Assembly (NCBI GenBank): GCA_937919015.1 | Contig: CALFPN010000043.1 | Span: forward strand, 1 to 25,775 | DNA from: an uncultured Clostridia bacterium | Lineage (GTDB): Bacteria > Bacillota > Clostridia > Lachnospirales > Anaerotignaceae | Direction: 5' to 3' | DNA length: 25,775 bases | Part shown: positions 8,969-17,100 of the stretch, piece by piece | Numbering within the stretch: the stretch's first letter is position 1 | How the letters are laid out: the number at the start of each line of letters is the position of its first letter | Program-made: the position numbers and the translations under genes | Notes under the pieces: model-generated | Told to the model about the DNA's origin: nothing | What the model saw: the letters and a program-made list of their open reading frames with translations, nothing else | The model's database searches: none

Positions 8969-10093
8969 ATGAAAATTTCTAAAAAAGATGCATTGATGTG
9001 GTTTTCCTTCTTTGCCCAGTTACCGGAGGAAGAAGAACTGATGCCCAAGCAGATGGAGCTGGTGTATGCCACCTTTGCCCAAATCGAAGATGCCATTGAT
9101 GCCAGAAATGAAAAATTGATGGCGGAGATCAAAGGCCTGAAATCCGTAAATGGCAGAACATACTTCGTTGGCCCCGAAGAAAAATTTGCCAAGGGCTGCC
9201 GTTCCTGCATGACAGGGACTGGCCTGACAGCCATCCGTAAAACAAATAAATGCAATATCCAGTGTAAATTCTGCTATAACTACGGCGAACTGGAAGACTG
9301 TATGCCCATCGGCGAAGGCCTGTGGGAAATCGGCGGCACAAAATTCTATGAAAGAGACCTTGACCTGCTGCTTTCCGTACAGGAAAAACCCACCGGCATT
9401 TCTTATGTGTATCTGGAACCATTCATGGAAATTGAAAAATACTACGGTGTCATCAAAAAATTCCACGAAGCGGGCATCCATCAGCATATGTATACCAACG
9501 GCACACTGGCAACGGAAGAAAATCTGAAGGCTCTGGGGGAAGCAGGTCTGGATGAACTGCGTTTCAATCTGGGGGCGACCAATGCTTCTGATAAAGTCAT
9601 CGAAGCCATTGCCACAGCGAAGAAGTATATCAAATATGTGGGGATCGAAACACCCATGACCCCTGAATATTTCGAAGCGTTCATGGAAAAGAAAGATAAA
9701 ATTCTGGCAACAGGCGTGGATTTCATGAACTGTGCGGAACTGCATCTGAATAACAACAATATCTGGAATTATGAGGGCGAAAATATGTATGTTTACAGAC
9801 ATGGTTATGTTTCTCCCACATGGAGCAGAGAACTGACCTTCAAGCTGATGAAAATGGCGGATGAAGAAGGCTGGAATGTGGCTGTCCATGACTGCGCTAA
9901 CAGAACAAAATTTGCCCGCGGTCTGAATCTGAAGGCAAAAGAGGGCGCATGGTTCGGCGCAAGCAGCTATGGCTCCGAATTCTCGAGACCTCCCTTTGAA
10001 GCCTTCCTGCCGATCCTGCAGGATGAAAGCTTCCAGTTCTTAGAAGAGGAAGAACTGCCTGAGGGTTATCGTCCCGGGGAATTGTTCTTCTAA
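8969..10093 (+). CDS. Radical SAM enzyme of unknown reaction
   Basis: A 374-residue cytoplasmic iron-sulfur enzyme. The [4Fe-4S] motif CNIQCKFC (Cys95, Cys99, Cys102) is the CX3CX2C signature. It is followed by GTKFYERDLD, YLEPFMEIEKYYG and HMYTNGTLAT, which resemble the SAM-binding strands of the barrel. A separate CRSC pair lies about 18 residues before the cluster motif, and two more Cys occur late (MNCAELHL, HDCANR). I see no SPASM-like multi-Cys tail, no precursor peptide gene nearby and no pyruvate-formate-lyase partner, so it is neither an obvious peptide maturase nor an activase. The start is supported by GAGGAAAG 8-15 bases upstream. It follows the AGCS symporter by 25 bases and may act on its substrate, but that is a guess. 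Confidence 0.85.
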   Translation: MKISKKDALMWFSFFAQLPEEEELMPKQMELVYATFAQIEDAIDARNEKLMAEIKGLKSVNGRTYFVGPEEKFAKGCRSCMTGTGLTAIRKTNKCNIQCKFCYNYGELEDCMPIGEGLWEIGGTKFYERDLDLLLSVQEKPTGISYVYLEPFMEIEKYYGVIKKFHEAGIHQHMYTNGTLATEENLKALGEAGLDELRFNLGATNASDKVIEAIATAKKYIKYVGIETPMTPEYFEAFMEKKDKILATGVDFMNCAELHLNNNNIWNYEGENMYVYRHGYVSPTWSRELTFKLMKMADEEGWNVAVHDCANRTKFARGLNLKAKEGAWFGASSYGSEFSRPPFEAFLPILQDESFQFLEEEELPEGYRPGELFF

Positions 10094-10166
10094 TTGCATA
10101 CTGTAAAATTGCGGCGGAGGTCGGCTGATGGTCGGTCTCTGCCGTTCTTCATAAGGAGGTGAGATG

Positions 10167-10853
10167 ATGTTTGCACAATGGAAACAGAAACGTCAAAAGA
10201 AAAAGGAAGAACGGAAACAGAGAAAAGAACTGCAAAGAGAAATCAGAGAATGGGATGCACAGCATTACCACTATGTATCTTTTTGCCTGCAGGATGTGGA
10301 ATTTATGGATTATGATATTCCTTTCCATCTGACAGCCTGTGGGAATGAATTATCCCTGTACGAAGCAACGGAAAAGAGTTTTCATGAGGAAGTCTGTACT
10401 GTTTTTCGGGAAATTACGGAAGAACTGACCGCTGGGTATCATGTGCTGCAGTGGGTAAGATGGTTTGGTCAGGAACCGATGCCGGCCATCAAGAAATACA
10501 GGGCTGGAGAAGGAGCGTTGTTTGCGGAACGCTATATCGTGAAATGTACAGAAAACGGCGCGGATCAGGATTTGCTGGAACTGCAGCTGGGAGAAGGGAA
10601 CGAATGGACTTTTATTGAACAGGAGTGTTACTGTTATCAGGAGGGCTTGCCGGCGTTTGGAATGGTGGAAGATGCAACGGAGTATGCGGAAGATGTTCCC
10701 TGCGATCTATATATTATGCTGGATCTGGAACATGCAGCCATGATGGTGAAAACCAGAAAGGCGGAGGATCTGAAAACAGTCGAAACCTGTATGCGCAGGG
10801 TCTGTGCTAAATACGAAAAGGAGATCCATGACTATATCGGTCATTGGCAATAA
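10167..10853 (+). CDS. Hypothetical protein with a basic coiled N-terminus
   Basis: A 228-residue protein that I do not recognise. The first 30 residues are almost all Lys, Arg, Gln and Glu (WKQKRQKKKEERKQRKELQ) and look like a charged helix or nucleic-acid or membrane-surface contact. The rest is acidic, alternates strands and helices, and has no signal peptide or membrane segment. Two adjacent ATG codons (10164 and 10167) follow a near-perfect AAGGAGGTGA site; the second has the better spacing (7 bases after GGAGG). It lies 70 bases after the radical SAM gene and is the last gene of the operon, since a strong terminator begins inside its stop codon. It could be a partner of the radical SAM enzyme, or unrelated. 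Confidence 0.7.
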   Translation: MFAQWKQKRQKKKEERKQRKELQREIREWDAQHYHYVSFCLQDVEFMDYDIPFHLTACGNELSLYEATEKSFHEEVCTVFREITEELTAGYHVLQWVRWFGQEPMPAIKKYRAGEGALFAERYIVKCTENGADQDLLELQLGEGNEWTFIEQECYCYQEGLPAFGMVEDATEYAEDVPCDLYIMLDLEHAAMMVKTRKAEDLKTVETCMRRVCAKYEKEIHDYIGHWQ

Positions 10854-10887
10854 AAAAGCACCTGATTGAAGAATCAAGTGCTTTTTT
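10852..10887. terminator. Bidirectional terminator between convergent genes
   Basis: The stem 10852-10867 with 10872-10887 (arms AAAAAAGCACCTGATT and AATCAAGTGCTTTTTT, one mismatch) has A and T tracts on opposite sides. It can therefore stop transcripts from the plus-strand operon and from the minus-strand MBL gene. Confidence 0.88.
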
Positions 10888-10889
10888 GC

Positions 10890-11774
10890 TTATTCTGTCA
10901 CTGTTTTCCACAGCAGCAGGTTATCTTCCACATAACATTCCACCTTGCCTTGGTCGGAAAGGTAAGCCAGATAGGAACGAACGGTGCTGCCGATGAGGAC
11001 ATACTGGTTATGATCCATTGTCAGATCGAACACTTCAAATACTTTTTTCAAAATCAGTTCAAAATGCAAGGGTTCTTTGCAGATTTCCACCAGTTTATCC
11101 AGAATTTCGTTCATCTTATTGCGGTTTGCCGCCACCAGAGGTTTGATGTCTTCCATGGGCTCTGCGTGGGCGGGGATGAACAGCTTGCCTTCCATCTTTT
11201 CTACCAGATCCAGTGTTTCAAATTGGGCTGCGATGTCATAGAAGAAGGACAGGTGATATTTGGAGATGATATTTTCACCGAAAATGCAGTCTGCCAGAAA
11301 ATACACACCATCAGGGGTTTTTATGCCGATCATATCCCAGAAATGACCGGGCAGACGGAAATATTCCATACCTTCAGGCAGTTTTGCAGTGGCGATATCC
11401 TGCGCTTTGGAAGGAGTTGCCATCAGAAATTTATTCCGCAGTTTTTTGAAGGGATAGCCGCCATAGAGGAAGGTGGGTTCCAGAATAGGATTTTCCACAA
11501 CAATATTTTCCATAGGGGTGGAATACACAGCGCAGTTCAGTCTGTTCTGCAGCAAAGTATTGCCGCCGTCATGGTCTGCATTGGAATGGGTGTTGATGAT
11601 GGCGGTCAGTTTCCACCCTTGGGCATCCAGAATTTTCTGGATCTTACGACCGGCGTCCTTGTCGTTGCCGCTGTCGATGAGCCAGACATCCTCATCGCTG
11701 ACGCGGTACACGCCGATCTTGGAAGGAGAGTTGATGTAGTATGTGTTTTCTGCTACCTGCACTAATTCGTACAT
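10890..11774 (-). CDS. MBL-fold metallo-hydrolase with an Asn in the metal motif
   Basis: A 294-residue cytoplasmic protein of the metallo-beta-lactamase fold. Strands VWLIDSGNDKD lead to the metal motif THSNADHDGG, where the canonical H-x-H-x-D-H reads His63-Ser-Asn65-Ala-Asp67-His68. Later metal ligands are visible in LPGHFWD, FLADCIFGE and IPAHAEP. The second His is therefore Asn, which may change metal occupancy. The ATG at 11774 is preferred over the TTG at 11780 because GGAGG (11783-11787) lies 8 bases from the ATG and only 2 from the TTG. The gene is monocistronic, with its own predicted promoter and the shared terminator. The substrate is unknown; the fold covers thioesterases, lactonases, nucleases and others. 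Confidence 0.85.
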   Translation of the reverse strand: MYELVQVAENTYYINSPSKIGVYRVSDEDVWLIDSGNDKDAGRKIQKILDAQGWKLTAIINTHSNADHDGGNTLLQNRLNCAVYSTPMENIVVENPILEPTFLYGGYPFKKLRNKFLMATPSKAQDIATAKLPEGMEYFRLPGHFWDMIGIKTPDGVYFLADCIFGENIISKYHLSFFYDIAAQFETLDLVEKMEGKLFIPAHAEPMEDIKPLVAANRNKMNEILDKLVEICKEPLHFELILKKVFEVFDLTMDHNQYVLIGSTVRSYLAYLSDQGKVECYVEDNLLLWKTVTE

Positions 11775-11839
11775 AGACAATTCCTCCTTATCATGCAGAA
11801 ATAAAAGGATTTCTGTAAATTTTGTTTTTATAATAATAC

Positions 11840-11868
11840 ATTGTATACCTTTTTCGGATACAAGGCAA
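11840..11868 (-). promoter_or_regulatory. Predicted promoter of the MBL-fold gene
   Basis: Read on the minus strand, TTGCCT (11863-11868) and TACAAT (11840-11845) are spaced by 17 bases, about 65 bases upstream of the ATG. Confidence 0.55.
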
Positions 11869-11884
11869 GGCTGTTTTTTTCCGC

Positions 11885-11912
11885 AAAAAAAGCCGTCGCA
11901 GATTGCGACGGC
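11885..11912 (-). terminator. Intrinsic terminator of the aldolase gene
   Basis: A perfect 9-bp GC-rich stem (GCCGTCGCA, 11892-11900, with 11904-11912), loop of three, followed on the minus strand by seven T. It begins 15 bases after the aldolase stop codon. Confidence 0.92.
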
Positions 11913-11927
11913 CTGTTGTTGTTTTGA

Positions 11928-12875
11928 TTAGTTCATAGAACCTGTAGAACCAATTACGTTTTTAATTTTGTCTTCAACCAGTTCCTGGATCAGTTCTCTA
12001 GCTGCGCCCAGGTAACCACGAGGGTCGAATGCAGCGGGTTCTTCACCGAAGGATTTACGGATTGCAGCTGTCATAGCCAGTCTCAGGTCTGTGTCCATGT
12101 TGATTTTGCATACAGCCATGGAGGAAGCTTTTCTCAGCATTTCTGCGGGGATACCCTGTGCACCTGCAATGTTGCCGCCGAATTCGTTGCACATTGCTAC
12201 GCATCTCTGATCAACGGAGGATGCACCGTGCAGAACGATGGGGAAGTTGTGGAAGCCGGCAGCTTCCAGTTTTTCTGTGATAGTTGCCAGTCTGTCGAAG
12301 TCCAGTTTTGCTTCGCCTTTGAATTTGTAAGCACCGTGGCTTGTGCCGATTGCGATTGCCAGAGAGTCAACGCCTGTTCTTGTAACGAAATCAACTGCCT
12401 GGTCGGGGTCTGTGTAAGTAGCATCAGCAGCGTTTACTTTTACTTCATCTTCTACGCCTGCCAGTTTGCCCAGTTCAGCTTCTACTACTACGCCGTGAGC
12501 GTGTGCGTATTCCACTACTTTCTTTGTTTCTGCTACGTTTTCTTCGTAATCCAGATGAGAACCATCGAACATTACGGATGTGAAGCCGTGTTCGATACAT
12601 TCTTTACAAACTTCAAAGCTGGGGCCGTGGTCCAGGTGCAGAGCGATATCCAGACCTGTTTCTTCAACGGCAGCGTCTACCATTGCTTTCAGGTATTTGG
12701 GGTGAGCGTATTTCAGTGCGGATTTAGAAACCTGCAGAATGACTGCGGAGTTCTGTGCTTTTGCAGCTGCTACTACACCCTGAATGATTTCCATGTTGTT
12801 GATGTTGAATGCGCCGATTGCGTAACCGCCTTTAAACGCTTTTTCGAACATCTCTTTTGTTGTTACTAATGCCAT
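11928..12875 (-). CDS. fba: Class II fructose-1,6-bisphosphate aldolase
   Basis: A 315-residue cytoplasmic zinc enzyme that cleaves fructose-1,6-bisphosphate to dihydroxyacetone phosphate and glyceraldehyde-3-phosphate in glycolysis and runs in reverse in gluconeogenesis. The TIM barrel shows GAFNINNME, the HLDHG motif with catalytic Asp82 and zinc ligand His83, VEAELGKLAG, GTSHGAYKF and LHGASS with the further zinc-binding histidines, and the C-terminal phosphate-binding NMDTDLRLA. The length is typical of the Firmicutes class IIB form. The ATG has a GAGG site 10 bases upstream. It is monocistronic, with a strong promoter and terminator. A tagatose-bisphosphate aldolase is the main alternative, since the families are close, but a monocistronic housekeeping layout favours Fba. 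Confidence 0.93.
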   Translation of the reverse strand: MALVTTKEMFEKAFKGGYAIGAFNINNMEIIQGVVAAAKAQNSAVILQVSKSALKYAHPKYLKAMVDAAVEETGLDIALHLDHGPSFEVCKECIEHGFTSVMFDGSHLDYEENVAETKKVVEYAHAHGVVVEAELGKLAGVEDEVKVNAADATYTDPDQAVDFVTRTGVDSLAIAIGTSHGAYKFKGEAKLDFDRLATITEKLEAAGFHNFPIVLHGASSVDQRCVAMCNEFGGNIAGAQGIPAEMLRKASSMAVCKINMDTDLRLAMTAAIRKSFGEEPAAFDPRGYLGAARELIQELVEDKIKNVIGSTGSMN

Positions 12876-12914
12876 TATAAAAACACCTCTCTTGAAAATT
12901 TTATGGGTTTACTT

Positions 12915-12943
12915 TTATCTTCGCCATATATTAAAATTATAAT
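12915..12943 (+). promoter_or_regulatory. Predicted divergent promoter of the lspA-like gene
   Basis: TTATCT (12915-12920), 17 bases and TATAAT (12938-12943). The -10 shares four bases with the fba -10 on the other strand, through the palindromic ATTATAAT. The -35 is weak. Confidence 0.45.
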
Positions 12944-12964
12944 ACGACGGAGATTTTATAGCAA
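12936..12964 (-). promoter_or_regulatory. Predicted sigma-A promoter of fba
   Basis: On the minus strand TTGCTA (12959-12964), a 17-base spacer and a perfect TATAAT (12936-12941) lie about 60 bases before the start codon. Confidence 0.75.
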
Positions 12965-12994
12965 GGCAATCTTGCCAAGGAAGGCGGAGAAAAA

Positions 12995-13444
12995 ATGGGC
13001 GCAATTTCAACATTATTCGTGATTTTGGGGATGGATTTTGTAACAAAAAAATGGGTACAGGCAAAATTGCCCATGAACTGTAAAAAAGAAGTTGTCAAAA
13101 ATAGGCTTTATTTTTGGCACATAAAAAATAATGGCGTTGCTTATAATAAATGCAGCGGGAAACGAAAGGAGATTCTTCTTTTTACCGGCGGTCTTCTGGC
13201 CTATTACAGCAGGCTGTTTTTTCAGAGCCTGCAGGGAAAGAAAAGCCGAAAATATGCTATTCCGCTGGCCTTGGTTCTGGGTGGCGGCTATGGAAACTTT
13301 CTGGAACGGGCGCGAAAGGGAGAGGTTACAGACTTCCTTTTTGTTCCCGTAAAAGGCAGAAATACACCGATTTTTAATCTGGCGGATGTAGCTGTCTGGA
13401 TTGGTGCTGCTTGTCTGACAATAGTTTCTTTAGGGGAAAAATAA
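12995..13444 (+). CDS. lspA: Signal peptidase II-like protein, short divergent form
   Basis: A 149-residue membrane protein related to lipoprotein signal peptidase, the aspartic protease that removes lipoprotein signal peptides in the membrane. The family motifs are there in order: Asp14 followed by Lys18 (DFVTK), NNGVAYN, GNFLERARKGEVTDF and IFNLAD. The two catalytic aspartates of the family correspond to Asp113 (VTDF) and Asp131 (FNLAD). The Asp of the usual N-x-x-D-R is Glu here, and the protein is shorter and more basic than ordinary LspA, so it may be a second, specialised copy. GGCGGAG lies 5-11 bases before the ATG. No terminator follows before the 6S RNA promoter. The symbol is by family resemblance only. 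Confidence 0.72.
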   Translation: MGAISTLFVILGMDFVTKKWVQAKLPMNCKKEVVKNRLYFWHIKNNGVAYNKCSGKRKEILLFTGGLLAYYSRLFFQSLQGKKSRKYAIPLALVLGGGYGNFLERARKGEVTDFLFVPVKGRNTPIFNLADVAVWIGAACLTIVSLGEK

Positions 13445-13462
13445 GAAATTTGCGATTTTATG

Positions 13463-13491
13463 TTGCCTGATGGGGACAATTGTAGTATAAT
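13463..13491 (+). promoter_or_regulatory. Strong promoter of the 6S RNA gene
   Basis: TTGCCT (13463-13468), a 17-base spacer and a perfect TATAAT (13486-13491). The predicted start of transcription at about 13498 coincides with the 5' end of the folded RNA. Confidence 0.8.
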
Positions 13492-13498
13492 CAAACCA

Positions 13499-13690
13499 TA
13501 AATCCTGAGATGCGCGATAACTTGCCATATTTGAACCTACATTTTTGACTCGGGACTCCTATAAACAGCAGATATGTCAGGCCTCAAGATAATTCCCTTT
13601 GGGCGGAGGAAGGCAGAGTCTGTGGTTGCGGACACCCACCTGGCTGAGGCTAGGTGTCAAGAGGCAAGACCGGCATTTCGGGATCATTTT
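13499..13690 (+). ncRNA. ssrS: 6S RNA
   Basis: A ~190-base RNA with the 6S layout: it mimics an open promoter and binds sigma-A RNA polymerase in stationary phase. The ends pair over 11 bp including G-U pairs (13502-13512 CCTGAGATG side, 13674-13684 CATTTCGGG side), and the CCTGAGATG end resembles E. coli 6S. A second stem CTTGCC/GGCAAG (13521-13526, 13663-13668) follows after asymmetric bulges. Then comes a large central bubble whose 3' strand holds a hairpin (GACACC 13631-13636 with GGTGTC 13653-13658), and an apical arm starting with GACTC/GAGTC (13547-13551, 13616-13620). There is no plausible coding frame. A strong promoter sits immediately upstream. A covariance search was not possible; SRP RNA, RNase P RNA and T-box features are absent. 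Confidence 0.82.
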
Positions 13691-13707
13691 TTTAAATAAT
13701 GGAAAGC

Positions 13708-13738
13708 AAACCCCAGACCATTGGTCTGGGGTTTTTAT
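13708..13738 (+). terminator. Intrinsic terminator downstream of 6S RNA
   Basis: A 12-bp stem AAACCCCAGACC (13708-13719) with 13723-13734, loop ATT, running into a T tract. It probably ends the 6S precursor and any readthrough from the lspA-like gene. From here to 13945 I see only AT-rich sequence with no gene or motif I can support. Confidence 0.9.
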
Positions 13739-13945
13739 TTTGAGGAAAGACAGAAAGAGACATTTGTTTTTCGAGCAGAGAGGGTTGTGCAGATTTTTTT
13801 AAAATTTGATTAAAAAACATAGAAATTTACGAAAACGAAGGGGATTTTAGAGTTATATTTAGTGGTTATGATAGAAAAAAATCGCATATTTTGGAAATAT
13901 TTTAGAAGAGGTATTTTGGAAAAAGGGACAGAATTCATGGGAAAA

Positions 13946-13956
13946 TGTGATATAAT
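13946..13956 (+). promoter_or_regulatory. Predicted extended -10 promoter of the giant surface protein gene
   Basis: TATAAT (13951-13956) is preceded by TGA in the extended -10 position (13948-13950). There is no good -35 at 17 bases, only GGGACA with a 20-base spacer. It would give a leader of about 137 bases. Confidence 0.5.
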
Positions 13957-13972
13957 GATATTGTCATCATAG

Positions 13973-14091
13973 AATACTATGTCTGCGAGTATTGTGAGAT
14001 GAAAAAAATGGTAAGGGAGTACTCCCTTATTGGTTGATAGAGATCAACCAACTGCACTCCCTTTCCGGCAAAAAAATATTAAGGAAAGGAG
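13973..14091 (+). promoter_or_regulatory. Structured leader with two exclusive pairings around the ribosome binding site
   Basis: There are three local hairpins: AATACT/AGTATT (13973-13993), the perfect palindrome AAGGGAGTACTCCCTT (14013-14028), and TTGGTTGAT/ATCAACCAA with loop AGAG (14030-14051). A second copy of ACTCCCTT lies at 14056-14063. It can pair with AAGGGAGT (14013-14020, extendable to GG/CC past one mismatch), or its extension CTCCCTTTCC (14057-14066) can pair with the ribosome binding region GGAAAGGAG (14083-14091) with one bulged base. The two pairings are mutually exclusive, which suggests translational control. No known riboswitch class was recognised. Confidence 0.5.
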
Positions 14092-14100
14092 AAATGACAA

Positions 14101-17100
14101 TTGAATAAGAAAAGATTTTTAGCGTGGCTCATGACATTGGCAATGTTGGTTGGGCTGATGCCGGCAACTGCTCTGGCGGAAACAACACCTACGCTGACAC
14201 CTGCGCCTAATTATTATACTTTTGAAGGCGAGAAAACAACAGCAGATAAGGCGGAGATTACGCTGAGCAAAACCGCAGTTGCAAATGATGATGGTACATA
14301 TGCTGTCGAATTGTCGGTAGATGCAGATGAGCAAATTCAGCCAAAACCGACAGAAGTGGTGTTCTGCTTGGATGCTTCTTTATCTATGGTTTATTGCGCA
14401 GATCCAAGCCATAAACATGGTCAGATCGATAATTGTACTATAACTGGAAATAATGAAGATCATCCTAAAAGTAGATGGACTATTGCAACGAAGGCCATCA
14501 ATGAAATGAAAACGAAGCTGACCAATGCTGGTGTGACAGATATTGAATATGTCTACTTCAATAAGGGTGCTGGTGTATCTACTGATGTGTATGCAAGTAC
14601 AACATTAGAGGGTTCTACTGATTTGAGTGCTGGTGTGCAACTGGCATTGCAGCAGTTTGATAATGCAGCGGCAAATCAGGTTCTGATCATTGTGGCCGAT
14701 GGCGATAGTAATGATGGTTATATGACAAACAGAACTGGTTATGGGCCCAATGCTTCTACTGTTGTTAAGCCTGAGTGGAAGGAATGGCAAGAAGGATCAA
14801 ATCCCAATAAGGTCGCTTATGCAGTAGGATTTACATTCTCCAATGATAAGTTTGAGAAAATGGTTCCTGCGGGGAATTACAAATTTGCGGAGCAGGCAGA
14901 TCAGTTGAACTTTGTTTTGGGTGAAATCACAGAAAAGATCGTTGGTCTGATCAACGACCCCATGGGCGAACATGTAGACCTGATGAAAAATTCTGTAGAA
15001 GTTTCTGTTAACGGCGTAGATGATAATGGGGATTCCACCGAAGGTGATACAATCATCTGGACAAAATCTGATGGTTTAACAGGTAATGTTACATTGACCT
15101 ATAATGTTACACCCGATTACTTTAGTAATCTTCAGGCCGGTACGCGGACAATCGACCTGAATGGCGCAGCAAAGCTGAACTATACCTATACAGTTACGGA
15201 AAATGGGAAGACTGAAACACGTGATGCATCTGTTCCCTTCCCCATTCCTCAGGCGACAGTCAGTGTTGCAACTCTGGATGTAACATACAAACTGCCTAAT
15301 GGTACAGAAGTAGGCTCTCTGGCTGAACATGAATGGGCAGATATTGCGCACAAAACAGCTTTCGAAACAACACTTCCTGCTATTAACTCTACAGTAGAAG
15401 TTGGTGGTGAAACCTATTACGTAGTTGATGTTGACGACAATATCCCTGGTAAACTGGCAGCAGAAGCTTATACTGCAACAGTAACACTGGGCACAGAAAA
15501 GGTTGTACCCAAATATGAAGTTACATATTCTGTAACTGGCGATGTTCCTACTGGTTATGTTGCACCTGAAGATTCTGCCAAATATCAGGAGGGTGCTACT
15601 GTAACCGTAAAACCTGTTCCCGAGGATGTTGAAGGTTATACATTTACAGGCTGGAAATATGGAAATGATGTAGTAACATCTTTCAATATGCCTGCAGATA
15701 ATGTAACACTGACAGGTTCTTGGACAAAGAACAGCCACACTGTAACATATGAATACACAAATGCGAAACCTGCAGGTGCTGCAGACGCGCCCGCGCAAGC
15801 AACAGTGGCATATGGTACAGAAGTGGAAGTAGCGGGTGTTCCTACAGCAACTGGCTATACCTTCAATGGCTGGACATTAGAAACAGAAGGTGTACAGATT
15901 GTAGAGGGCAAATTTGTAATGCCTGATAAGGATGTAGTACTGAAAGGTACATGGACACAGACACTGTTCACATTGTCCTATAATGAAAATGGTGGTACAG
16001 GTGGTCCTGCGGATGCAACAGTAGCAAATGGCACATATACATTGGCTACAACTCCTGTTCCGACACATGAAAATAAAACAGTAGGCGAAAAATCTGTTCC
16101 TGTAGTATTTATCGGTTGGACAGCAGATCTTGAACAGACGATTTATGCAAAGAATGATACAGCTCCAACAACAATCTCTACAGTAACAATTGCAAACGCT
16201 GACAAAACTGTATATGCAGTATGGGGCTATGACACAAATAACAATGGCACAGCCGATGTACTGGAAGAAAAATATACAGTAACTTATGTTGATGGCGTTG
16301 ATGGTGAAGAAGTATTTGCTGATCAGGAATATAAAAACTGTCTGGTAGGCGAAGCAACACCTGCATTCAAAGGCGAAGATCCTACACGTGCAGGCTATGT
16401 ATTCATGGGCTGGAGCCCTGCGGTAGCTGAAACAGTAACTGGTAATGCAACATATGTAGCACAGTGGGTGGCAACAACACCAATTATTAAAGTGCAGATG
16501 CCCTACAAAGTGGAATACTATCAGCAGCAGACAGATGGTAGCTACAAACTGCATGAAACAGATACACTGTATGATTATGTAGGCGAAACAGTTACAGCAG
16601 AAGAAAAAACATACGATGGTTATGTATATAATCCTGCTGTGACAGGTAGCAAAGCAGAAGATACAGTGATCAAACCAACAGCACCTGAAGGCGCAACATC
16701 TGCAGATCAGGTAGAGATGACCACACTGAAAATGTACTATGATCTGGTGTTCACAGTAAGATATAAAGATGGTGTAGATGGTACAGTATTTGCGGATGAA
16801 ACACATTCCAACCTGAAACTGAATGCAGATACACCTGCATTTGAAGGTACACCTGAACGTGAAGGCTATGTATTTATGGGCTGGAATCCTACAGAAGCAG
16901 ATAAAGTTACAGAAAATGTAACGTACACAGCACAGTGGAAACTTATTGAACTGGAAATCACTTTTGATGCGAATGCATGGGAAGTGCTTGTTAGAGGTAC
17001 AATGGATAAACAGACAGTTCAGTATGGTGTAGAAGAAGAACTGAATGAAAACCAGTTTACTCTTACAGATGGCCGTGTATTCGTTGGTTGGAATACAGAA

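Noticed and set aside
7516..9255. 579-codon antisense open frame across the AGCS and radical SAM genes
   Set aside because: It spans two well-supported sense genes and their spacer, and its translation is His/Arg/Gln-rich with no recognisable fold.
10113..10147. GC-rich hairpin between the radical SAM gene and the unknown gene as a terminator
   Set aside because: The stem needs several G-U pairs and has no T tract after it, and the next gene is closely spaced with a strong ribosome site.
10866..11765. Plus-strand open frame opposite the MBL-fold gene
   Set aside because: The minus strand has the MBL motifs, a ribosome site, a promoter and a terminator; the plus frame has none of these.
12228..12869. 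Plus-strand open frame opposite fba
   Set aside because: It is a Cys/Phe/Tyr-rich shadow of a strongly conserved enzyme gene.
13501..13690. T-box leader, SRP RNA or RNase P RNA instead of 6S RNA
   Set aside because: No T-box sequence, no SRP tetraloop domain and no RNase P core motifs are visible. End pairing and the bubble layout fit 6S.
13599..13802. 67-codon open frame over the 6S RNA 3' half and its terminator
   Set aside because: It crosses a strong terminator hairpin and lacks a convincing start. The RNA structure explains the sequence better.
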